Positions 13,728-19,320 of a DNA stretch of 20,051 bases are shown here, piece by piece; the first letter of the stretch is position 1; every line of letters starts with the position of its first letter. The notes under the pieces were generated by a model, which was not told the origin of the DNA, made no database searches, and saw only the letters and a list, made by a program, of their open reading frames with translations. Made by a program: the position numbers and the translations under genes. Origin of the DNA: JBBQVO01 sp038211505 (lineage in GTDB: Bacteria > Chloroflexota > Dehalococcoidia > DSTF01 > JACRBR01); NCBI GenBank assembly GCA_038211505.1, contig JBBQVO010000044.1, positions 1-20,051 on the forward strand, in the 5' to 3' direction.

Positions 13728-14501
13728 ATGCGACTGGCGCATTGGGACTTCTCGAAGGTGTGCGACATCGACCCGCGCCGCGACGCCGCGGGAGACGTGG
13801 TCGCGCTGCACCCGCAGACGAGATTCGCCAACGTGAACGCATTGCCACTGAACAAGTACGGCAACGGGCCGTTCTGCGAGTTCCGAGTCCCCGCCGTAGC
13901 CGATGGCCGGGGAGTGTACGCCTTTATCGTCGACGGCGAACTGCGGAACGTGGGTGAGTGCGACGATTTCGTTGGGCGATTGAATACTGGCTACGGCACG
14001 ATTTCACCTCGAAACTGCTTCGAGGGTGGTCAGCCGACGAACTGTCGCGTCAACAATGCTGTGTTCGACGCGGCCAACTCGCGCAAGCGCATCGAACTGT
14101 ACTTCTATCCGACGGCCGAACGGTTCAAGGTCGAGGAAGCCTTGCTCGTCACATTGCGACCATCATGGAATCGCAAGATGGTTGGTAATTCACGGCGGGC
14201 GCTGAACGCGCCACGGCGACGGAATACTGAAGTCGCCGGCTCGTGGCCGGAAGTCGGGAACGCGTGTCGTGATCAAGTGCTCGTCGCAGCCCGAGCGATC
14301 GTCGCGCGCAGGGGCGTCAACTCGTTCTCGGCCGCGGAAGTAGTCGAGTATTTGCGCGCCGCGCAGACGCAATACGCGGATTCAACGATCCGGACGCACG
14401 TGACATCCGTCTGCTGTGTCGATGCTCCAAGAAACCATGCGGTTCGTTTCGACGACTTCTCGCGAGTCGGTCCAGGCGAGTACCGTATCATCCGAAGCTG
14501 A
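13728..14501 (+). CDS. GIY-YIG nuclease-like protein with C-terminal winged-helix-like domain
   Basis: A 257-residue protein whose middle resembles a GIY-YIG endonuclease. GVYAFIV (62-68) stands for GIY, LRNVGEC (72-78) for YIG, then Arg84 in FVGRLNTGYG, a conserved segment with PTNCRVNN, Glu136-Glu137 in VEEALLVTLRPSWNR, and Asn148. These fit the catalytic Tyr, Arg and Glu and the terminal Asn. Residues 178-257 (NACRDQVLVAARAIVARRG ... PGEYRIIRS) look like a winged-helix domain of the type found beside restriction-related nucleases. The N-terminal 60 residues are unassigned. Its ATG directly abuts the hemB stop (no gap), so it is probably coupled to hemB translation. There is no methyltransferase or toxin partner nearby. 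A solitary restriction-like, repair or mobile-element nuclease are all possible; the exact role is unknown. Confidence 0.72.
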   Translation: MRLAHWDFSKVCDIDPRRDAAGDVVALHPQTRFANVNALPLNKYGNGPFCEFRVPAVADGRGVYAFIVDGELRNVGECDDFVGRLNTGYGTISPRNCFEGGQPTNCRVNNAVFDAANSRKRIELYFYPTAERFKVEEALLVTLRPSWNRKMVGNSRRALNAPRRRNTEVAGSWPEVGNACRDQVLVAARAIVARRGVNSFSAAEVVEYLRAAQTQYADSTIRTHVTSVCCVDAPRNHAVRFDDFSRVGPGEYRIIRS

Positions 14502-14566
14502 ACTGCGAGCCGGATGATGAAAGCTTTGGCGCCCGTGGTCGAACACGTCGACTTCAAAGCTGCACC

Positions 14567-14588
14567 GCGCGGGCTGGAAAGCCCGCGC
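14567..14588. repeat. Hairpin element GCGCGGGCT-GGAA-AGCCCGCGC
   Basis: A perfect 9-bp stem with a GGAA loop lies between convergent genes, followed by TACGTG rather than T residues. I recall this GCGCGGGCTGGAAAGCCCGCGC word as a widespread dispersed intergenic hairpin. It might still act as a weak bidirectional terminator. Confidence 0.5.
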
Positions 14589-14614
14589 TACGTGTGAGAT
14601 GACCTTTCAGCACT

Positions 14615-15205
14615 CTAGTCATCCGCATCGTCACGCTGCTGGGCGATTAGTTCGTTGCGGGCGGCGATCGTGTTCGGATGCAGCGGCCAGCCGGTTTCGA
14701 GGGCGACGTCGATGTGGTGGTTGAGGTAGATCAGTAACGCGGCATCGAGATCGGTGTCGGCGAGCTGGGCTGCTCGCTCGACGGCGGCGGAGTGGGCGCG
14801 TTTCTGCGGCTCGATCTTGTCGGCGAGGAAGATCACTTTCTGTAGCGGCGTCATGCCGGCGTGGGCGGTCGTGTGATAGGCGACGGCGCCGAGGATGTCG
14901 GCGTCGAGGACGCTGTACTGCTCGCGCAGGATGGCGACGGCGAGCGGGCCGTGCAGCAGGATTGGCTCGAGCAGGTCGACGGCGTGCGCGGCGTACTGCT
15001 GCTCGCGGGCGATCGTCAGCAGGCGCGCGTCGTTGTGAGCGCGCAACAGATCGTGGCCGAGCGCGGCGACGCGGACAGCGTTCTTGTTGACGTCGTGGAT
15101 CTCGGCGAGGCGCGACGCTTCGTCGACGACGCGCAGGACGTGCTCGGCGAGTCCGGCGGGCACTTTGACGAGCGCGGCGCGCAGGAGTTCTTCGGCATCG
15201 TTCAT
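14615..15205 (-). CDS. YqeK-like HD-domain phosphohydrolase (Ap4A hydrolase-type)
   Basis: A 196-residue HD-domain protein closest to YqeK, which hydrolyses diadenosine tetraphosphate symmetrically to ADP in Firmicutes. The metal-binding set is visible: His22 in AEHVLRVVDEA, His51-Asp52 in AALGHDLLRA, His85 in ILLHGPLA, His111 in VAYHTTAHAGM, and Asp129 in VIFLADKIEP. The YHTTAHAGMTPLQKVIFLADK stretch is the most typical part. The start at 15205 gives the family length; the frame continues upstream through the neighbouring gene without support. The gene follows the PPOX gene by 19 bases on the same strand, so they probably form an operon. YqeK is normally next to nadD and rsfS, which are absent here. 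The HD family is sure; the substrate is inferred. Confidence 0.85.
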   Translation of the reverse strand: MNDAEELLRAALVKVPAGLAEHVLRVVDEASRLAEIHDVNKNAVRVAALGHDLLRAHNDARLLTIAREQQYAAHAVDLLEPILLHGPLAVAILREQYSVLDADILGAVAYHTTAHAGMTPLQKVIFLADKIEPQKRAHSAAVERAAQLADTDLDAALLIYLNHHIDVALETGWPLHPNTIAARNELIAQQRDDADD

Positions 15206-15224
15206 GATTGCGCCAACCGCGGCG

Positions 15225-15629
15225 CTATTCGAGCTTCCATGTGACGAGCTTATCGGGCTGGATGCGCAGGAGCACACGCGGGTCGCCGCGGCGCTCGTCG
15301 AGATAGGCGCGGCCGTCATCGACGTAGCGGCTGACGATCGCCAGCGCACCGTCGTATGCGGCGTCGTCCGTTGCGGCGATCTCGGCGCGGCCGTAGGCGG
15401 CGACCGATGTCTCACGCGGCGGCGCGTCGACGAGCAGCGTGACGCGGGGATCGCGCTCGATGTTGCGGAACTTGGCGCGCGTGCGATTCGTCGAGATCCA
15501 GAACGCCTTGCCGTCCCAGCGATACCAGACGGTGCTCAGCTGCGGTTGTCCGTCATGGCGCAGCGTCGCGACGACGACGGTGTGACGTTCGGCGAGGAAG
15601 GCATCGATCTCGGGCGGCGTGAGTTGCAT
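15225..15629 (-). CDS. PPOX-class flavin/F420-dependent oxidoreductase
   Basis: A 134-residue split-beta-barrel protein of the pyridoxamine-5'-phosphate-oxidase-like class (FDOR group). Marks are VVVATLRHDGQPQLSTVWYRW (start of the barrel, 18-38), FWISTNRTRAKFRNIERDPRV (43-63), where Arg/Lys residues contact the flavin phosphate, LLVDAPP, and YGRAEIA (79-85). Such small proteins bind FMN, F420 or heme-like ligands; members with this layout are often F420-dependent, but the cofactor cannot be read from sequence alone. The start at 15629 is chosen because TACGAT lies six bases upstream and the family begins here. A much longer open frame to 16316 overlaps the neighbouring gene and is rejected. 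It is the first gene of a probable two-gene operon with the YqeK-like gene. Confidence 0.86.
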   Translation of the reverse strand: MQLTPPEIDAFLAERHTVVVATLRHDGQPQLSTVWYRWDGKAFWISTNRTRAKFRNIERDPRVTLLVDAPPRETSVAAYGRAEIAATDDAAYDGALAIVSRYVDDGRAYLDERRGDPRVLLRIQPDKLVTWKLE

Positions 15630-15635
15630 GTGGTG

Positions 15636-15641
15636 ATCGTA
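15636..15641 (-). promoter_or_regulatory. -10-like element of the PPOX gene, leaderless type
   Basis: On the minus strand TACGAT is followed by CACCAC and the ATG at 15629. The same hexamer at nearly the same distance precedes the genes at 18149 and 18574. Confidence 0.55.
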
Positions 15642-15658
15642 GTGTGATGGTGGGCGCG

Positions 15659-15731
15659 ATGGAAGGTGGAAGTGGAAGGTGGAGGGTAGAAGGTGGAGGG
15701 GGTGGAGGGTCGTGGGATGTGGGATGTGATC
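15659..15731 (+). repeat. G-rich GGTGGA-type array
   Basis: Degenerate tandem GGAAGGTGGA / GGTGGAGGGT units run for about 70 bases, ending in GTGGGATGTGGGATGTG. Several runs of three or more G on the plus strand make quadruplex formation possible. It resembles the shorter tract after ligA (8605-8640). Confidence 0.6.
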
Positions 15732-15818
15732 CCGACGTGGGGTGGGTTGAACCGCGATAGGATCGTCGGCGCGGTCGAAGCGGTGCGGCCGCGTTCGAGG
15801 TGTTGAGGCGACCGATGA

Positions 15819-15838
15819 GGGCGCAGCAAGCGGCGCCC
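15819..15838. repeat. Inverted-repeat element GGGCGC-AGCAAGCG-GCGCCC
   Basis: A 6-bp stem around an 8-base loop, followed by CTACGACGGG. It resembles the GTAGGGGCGC...GCGCCC intergenic elements I recall from Chloroflexota and other bacteria. Confidence 0.35.
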
Positions 15839-15882
15839 CTACGACGGGAACGGGCCGCCATGAACCGAGGTTCGTGGAGGAC

Positions 15883-15920
15883 AAAACGGGCGGATGCGTC
15901 CTCAGGTTCGCATTCGCCCG
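15883..15920 (-). terminator. Terminator of the GT-C-like gene
   Basis: On the minus strand CGGGCGAATGCG and CGCATCCGCCCG form a 12-bp stem with one mismatch and a 10-base loop, then TTTTG. It lies 25 bases after the stop at 15946. T residues also follow on the plus strand (GTTGTTTTG). Confidence 0.85.
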
Positions 15921-15945
15921 CGTTGTTTTGTGTGGTGCGCCGCCG

Positions 15946-17475
15946 TTACGGCCGGGTGGCGCGTTCTGAGGGGCGGATGACTTCTTGTGGGGCGACGGGA
16001 TGGAGGCCGTCGTCGGTCCATTCGAGGAAGATGGCGTGGGCGGTGTCGGGCGGATCCTGCTGATACGCGAGGCGCGGCAGGTCGAATGCGGCGGCGTCGC
16101 CGTAGACGGCGCGCGCGACGGACGGCACCCAGGTGTATTGCTCCATCGGGTTCGTCCAGGGCCCGTCGACGATGTAGATCGTCGTGCCGGGGGGGACGTT
16201 GCCGTAGTTGTGCTTGAGTTGCCGCACGAGCACCGCCCAGCGATCGGTGTTTCTGCCGGAGCGGCTGTCGCGCGCGTAGGTCTGCCAGCTGTAGAGTCCG
16301 GCGACGGTGGCGACAAAGAGCAGCGCGAGCACCGTCGCGGGCACCCGCAGCAGACGATGCGATCGGCGGACGCGATCGTAGATCTCGTAGGCGGCGACGG
16401 CGGCGAGCGGCGCGAAGAACGCCACGGCGGAGTATGTGTAGCGTGACGCCGTCCAGATGCTGACGGGTGCGTAGGGCAGAATCGAGAGGAAGATGCCGAG
16501 GGCGCAGACGCGCGCGATCTGCGGCCCGCGAATCGCGAGGAAGAGCGCGAGCGCGACGACGCTGGCGGCGATCGCCCAGCGCATGGTCGTCGGCTCGAGC
16601 GGGACGTGACGCACGGGCAGCACGAGCCACGAGAGATAGACGCCGTAATTGGTGAAGACGTGCGGGCCCCAGTAGTAGCCGTCGAACTTCAGCTGCGGCA
16701 GATCCGTCAACTGATAGAAGGCGAGCCACCCGCCGGCGAGCGCGGCGAACGGCGCGGCGTGGAACGCGAGCCGGATCGGCGAGCGGCGGCGGCGGCCGGC
16801 GAAGAGCGCGAAGGCGGCGACGATCACGGGCGCGAAGACGAAGGAGCCTTCGTTCGCCAGGAACGCCAGAACGAACAGCGCGAACGAGAGCCAGTACGCG
16901 GCCGAGTTGCGCTCGCCGTCCTGCGCGTAAGCCACGATCGCGAGAATCGATGCGAGGACGAAGAACGTCGCGAGCACGTGCGGCAGCGCGGTGACGTACG
17001 TGACCGTGTCGAAGTGGGCGCCGGAGATGCCGAAGATCAGCGCGGCGACGGCAGCGATCGCCGGTTTGTTCGTGACGCGCGTGACGAGCACGTAGAGGAC
17101 GGCCATCGAGCTCAGGTGAATGCCAAGGTTGACCGAGCGCCACGCGGTGGCGTTTAGGCCGAACATCTTCCACTCCGCGACGTACACGGCGCCGCTGAGC
17201 GGGCGCCAGTTCGGCACGATATCGTGCATACGCAACGTGTCGATGAGGAACTGATGGCCGCCGGCGTACTTGATGCTGCCGAGCACGACGAAGTCGTCGC
17301 CATCGAAGTAGTATCGAAGCGTGGGGGCGTGCACGATGAAGGTGATCGTGAGGGCGGCGAGCACACCCCAATGACGCACGACAAACTGCCAGACATCGCT
17401 CAAGGCGAGCGAGGTGGCAATGCGCGGCCGGCGCAGGGCGTACCCGTCCGCGGTCACGGTTATCGGGTACTTCAT
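15946..17475 (-). CDS. Multi-pass membrane protein, GT-C glycosyltransferase-like
   Basis: A 509-residue integral membrane protein with about 10-12 hydrophobic helices (for example 38-50, 125-150, 165-185, 190-220, 240-256, and several from 290 to 400). A soluble C-terminal part follows from about residue 415. The first extracytoplasmic loop has YFDGDDF (Asp58, Asp60, Asp61), an acidic motif like that of GT-C enzymes that use lipid-linked sugars (the ArnT/PMT/GT39 shape). NWRPLSGAVYVAEWKMFG follows, a segment I associate with uncharacterised bacterial GT-C-like proteins. The tail (TTIYIVDGPWTNP ... HAIFLEWTDDG) is unassigned. There is no Shine-Dalgarno site before the ATG at 17475; TATAAC 17 bases upstream could give a very short leader. 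No polysaccharide or lipid-carrier genes adjoin. Family call moderate; donor and acceptor unknown. Confidence 0.75.
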   Translation of the reverse strand: MKYPITVTADGYALRRPRIATSLALSDVWQFVVRHWGVLAALTITFIVHAPTLRYYFDGDDFVVLGSIKYAGGHQFLIDTLRMHDIVPNWRPLSGAVYVAEWKMFGLNATAWRSVNLGIHLSSMAVLYVLVTRVTNKPAIAAVAALIFGISGAHFDTVTYVTALPHVLATFFVLASILAIVAYAQDGERNSAAYWLSFALFVLAFLANEGSFVFAPVIVAAFALFAGRRRRSPIRLAFHAAPFAALAGGWLAFYQLTDLPQLKFDGYYWGPHVFTNYGVYLSWLVLPVRHVPLEPTTMRWAIAASVVALALFLAIRGPQIARVCALGIFLSILPYAPVSIWTASRYTYSAVAFFAPLAAVAAYEIYDRVRRSHRLLRVPATVLALLFVATVAGLYSWQTYARDSRSGRNTDRWAVLVRQLKHNYGNVPPGTTIYIVDGPWTNPMEQYTWVPSVARAVYGDAAAFDLPRLAYQQDPPDTAHAIFLEWTDDGLHPVAPQEVIRPSERATRP

Positions 17476-17614
17476 ATTCGGTTTTTCAGACAGTTATAGG
17501 GTGGCGAGGGTGCCACACCAGGACGTTGCGCCCAGTGTAAAGGCGATAAACCTTTAGCAACACACATAACCGGTTAACCTGCCGAGATTTATGTTGGCTC
17601 TACCACGAAAGAAC

Positions 17615-17650
17615 GCAGCCCCGCGCCGTTCATATCGGGCGCGGGGCTGC
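17615..17650 (-). terminator. Hairpin terminator after the 103-residue membrane protein gene
   Basis: GCAGCCCCGCGCC and its perfect 13-bp complement enclose a 10-base loop. On the minus strand GTTCTTTCG follows. It is 48 bases beyond the stop at 17699 and separates that gene from the GT-C-like gene. Confidence 0.75.
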
Positions 17651-17698
17651 ATCGGGAGGCGATACGGGAATGTGTTACGTCCGGGCGATCGAGGTCGA

Positions 17699-18010
17699 TT
17701 AGATGGAGTGTGTCTCCATCGACGAGATTTCGCGCGACGGACGAAGCTGCTTGGAGAAGAGCGCCAGGTTCAGGATGGTGGGCGGCCAGAGTCCGACGAA
17801 GAGGCTGAGGTTGCGCTTGCCCATCATCATCAGCAGGGCTGAGAGTACGATCGAGCCGATGACGCCTCCGTAGTAGATGTTGCTGGGGATGTTCTCGACC
17901 TGCTCCAGTGCGTTCTTGGTCTGTTCCATGGGCTTTTGCATGGTGTCGTGTGCGCGATCCTGCGTCTCCTGCAGCGTGTCCTGTGCGCGATCTTGCATCG
18001 TGTCTTGCAT
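17699..18010 (-). CDS. Small membrane protein with 11-residue amphipathic repeats
   Basis: A 103-residue protein I cannot assign to a named family. GGAGG seven bases or fewer before the ATG at 18010 fixes the start; the longer frame to 18238 is rejected. Residues 1-30 consist of short charged/Gln-rich repeats (MQDTMQDRAQDTLQETQDRA) with an 11-residue period, encoded by a 33-base DNA repeat at 17943-18008. Such 11-mers form amphipathic 11/3 helices in LEA-like, apolipoprotein-like and membrane-curvature proteins. An acidic linker (NALEQVENIPSN) and two hydrophobic helices (about 47-63, GGVIGSIVLSALLMMMG, and about 68-84, LSLFVGLWPPTILNLAL) follow, then a polar tail. It probably sits in the membrane with the helix lying along the surface. 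A stress or envelope role is a guess. Confidence 0.7.
   Translation of the reverse strand: MQDTMQDRAQDTLQETQDRAHDTMQKPMEQTKNALEQVENIPSNIYYGGVIGSIVLSALLMMMGKRNLSLFVGLWPPTILNLALFSKQLRPSREISSMETHSI
17943..18008 (-). repeat. 33-base coding tandem repeat
   Basis: GTGTCGTGTGCGCGATCCTG at 17943 recurs as GTGTCCTGTGCGCGATCTTG at 17976, exactly 33 bases (11 codons) apart. It encodes the repeated helix of the small membrane protein. Confidence 0.75.
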
Positions 18011-18136
18011 CGTTCCTCCGGCGCTAGATTCCTGGTTGATTCCGAGGCGCGTGCCTCGGTCTGCATTCAGTATCTGACTTCGACGGAGCGCCGCAATACG
18101 TCGCCAGTCGATCCTTCCGCTTAGGCGGCGCACTGC

Positions 18137-18142
18137 TACGAT
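18137..18142 (+). promoter_or_regulatory. -10-like element of the 129-residue gene, leaderless type
   Basis: TACGAT is followed by TCCTCC and the ATG at 18149. TCCTCC is not a Shine-Dalgarno sequence on this strand. This fits a leaderless transcript. Confidence 0.5.
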
Positions 18143-18148
18143 TCCTCC

Positions 18149-18538
18149 ATGAGTACACGAATCGTCGCAATGCTGCTCGCCGCGGGACGCGCGATGTTTG
18201 GCGCGGGGTTGCTGTTCGCGCCGAAGAAGGCTGCGCATGGCTGGATCGGTGCGGCGGTCGATGAGCCGGCGCCGCAGATGCTTGTGCGCGCGGTCGGCGT
18301 GCGCGACCTCGTGATCGGCGCGGGCGGCGTGCTGGCGATCGCGCGGGGGCAGACGGCGCGCGGCTGGATCGAAGCGGGCGCCGTCGCCGATGTCGCGGAC
18401 TTCGCGATCACGGTCGCGTACTGGGGCAAGCTGCCGAAGCAGGGGGCGCTGATGACGATGGCGCTGACGGCGGTCGCCGGCTTCGCTGGCGTGCGTCTGG
18501 CGCCGCGCGTGGACGGCGAGCGCGCCGAAGCGGCGTGA
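18149..18538 (+). CDS. Small hydrophobic membrane protein, family uncertain
   Basis: A 129-residue Ala/Gly/Val-rich protein with three or four predicted membrane helices (about 4-24, 43-65, 75-92 and 100-117). There is no signal cleavage motif. The layout, with a short Pro-Lys-Lys turn after helix one (APKKAAHGWIG) and RAVGVRDLVIGAGGV before helix two, resembles small uncharacterised DUF4267-like membrane proteins, but I cannot confirm this. TACGAT six bases before the ATG supports the start. Its stop lies 36 bases before nagB. The nagB -10-like box falls in that gap, so nagB likely has its own promoter. It is divergent from the 11-mer repeat gene (138 bases apart). Function unknown. Confidence 0.75.
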   Translation: MSTRIVAMLLAAGRAMFGAGLLFAPKKAAHGWIGAAVDEPAPQMLVRAVGVRDLVIGAGGVLAIARGQTARGWIEAGAVADVADFAITVAYWGKLPKQGALMTMALTAVAGFAGVRLAPRVDGERAEAA

Positions 18539-18562
18539 ATATCGCCGTCGCGCGCACGATGT

Positions 18563-18568
18563 TACGAT
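18563..18568 (+). promoter_or_regulatory. -10-like element of nagB, leaderless type
   Basis: TACGAT, then GCGCG, then the ATG at 18574. No Shine-Dalgarno site is present. The in-frame start 13 codons upstream (18535) lacks any signal. Confidence 0.55.
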
Positions 18569-18573
18569 GCGCG

Positions 18574-19320
18574 ATGCGCATCAAGATCGTGGCGGGCGAA
18601 GCGGCGGTGGCGGCCAGAGCAGCGGACATCATCTGCGACGGTGTGCGGGCGAAGCCGGACGCGCTGCTCGGCCTGCCGACGGGCGCGACGCCGATCGCGG
18701 CGTATGCCGAGCTTGAGCGGCGGGTCGCCAGCGGCGACGCCGACTTCTCATCGACCACTATCTACGCGATCGATGAATTCGCCGATGTCGCGGCTGATGC
18801 GCCCGGCACGAACGCGATGTTCTATCGCCAACACCTGCACATCGGTGAGCGAAGGCTGCGATGTCCCGACTCTGCCGCCATCGATCCTGCACGCGAGATC
18901 AACGCACTTGCGGAGGAGATCCGTCGTGCGGGCGGGCTCTATCTCTGCGAGCTCGGTGTCGGCGTCAACGGCCACATCGCCTTCAACGAGCCGGGAACGC
19001 CTCGCGATGCAGGCGCTCATGTCGTTGAGCTGACGGAAACCTCGCGTAAGGCTCACTCGGCGGCGTTCGGCTCGCTCGACGCCGTACCGCGGCGAGGCAT
19101 GACGCTGGGGATCGCGGATCTGCTCGCTTCACGTGAGATCGTCGCGATCGCGATCGGGGCGGAAAAGGCGGCGATCGTCGTGCGGGCGATCGAGGGGCCG
19201 CAGACGGCGGATGTGCCGGCGTCGTGGCTGCAGTCGCACAACGACGTTTCGTGGCTGCTGGATGAGGCGGCGGCGTCGGCGCTCTCGCCCGAGACGAGAA
19301 AGGCCGGAGCTGATGCGTGA
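18574..19320 (+). CDS. nagB: Glucosamine-6-phosphate deaminase
   Basis: A 248-residue NagB, converting glucosamine 6-phosphate to fructose 6-phosphate and ammonia in amino-sugar catabolism. Signatures are GLPTGATPIAAY (33-44, phosphate-binding loop), YAIDEFADV with Asp67-Glu68 (proton transfer), PGTNAMFYRQHL, and GVGVNGHIAFNEPG (128-141) with the catalytic His134 and Glu139. Asn132 stands where E. coli NagB has Asp141. From memory, Asn is common at this position in short NagB proteins, so activity need not be lost. MTLGIADLL, then a Lys198 segment, complete the site. The start at 18574 follows from the TACGAT box. The last 8 bases overlap the next gene, so it heads an operon with the HpaI-type aldolase. 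No nagA, nagE or PTS genes are in the window. Confidence 0.95.
   Translation: MRIKIVAGEAAVAARAADIICDGVRAKPDALLGLPTGATPIAAYAELERRVASGDADFSSTTIYAIDEFADVAADAPGTNAMFYRQHLHIGERRLRCPDSAAIDPAREINALAEEIRRAGGLYLCELGVGVNGHIAFNEPGTPRDAGAHVVELTETSRKAHSAAFGSLDAVPRRGMTLGIADLLASREIVAIAIGAEKAAIVVRAIEGPQTADVPASWLQSHNDVSWLLDEAAASALSPETRKAGADA

Larger units (their letters stand above)
15642..15881. other. Intergenic region without a gene
   Basis: This contains the G-rich purine array (15659-15731), an inverted-repeat element (15819-15838) and no supported coding sequence. Frames crossing it are low-complexity continuations of antisense frames. Confidence 0.55.

Noticed and set aside
12723..13811. 362-residue minus-strand frame opposite hemB
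   Set aside because: Arg/His-rich composition and no motif; HemB is complete on the plus strand.
15630..16316. Long N-terminal extension of the PPOX gene
   Set aside because: It is Pro/Thr/Ser-rich antisense reading across repeats and the GT-C-like gene; the family begins at 15629.
15902..17371. 489-residue minus-strand frame overlapping the GT-C-like gene
   Set aside because: Arg-rich shadow in another frame; the membrane-helix pattern exists only in the 15946-17475 frame.
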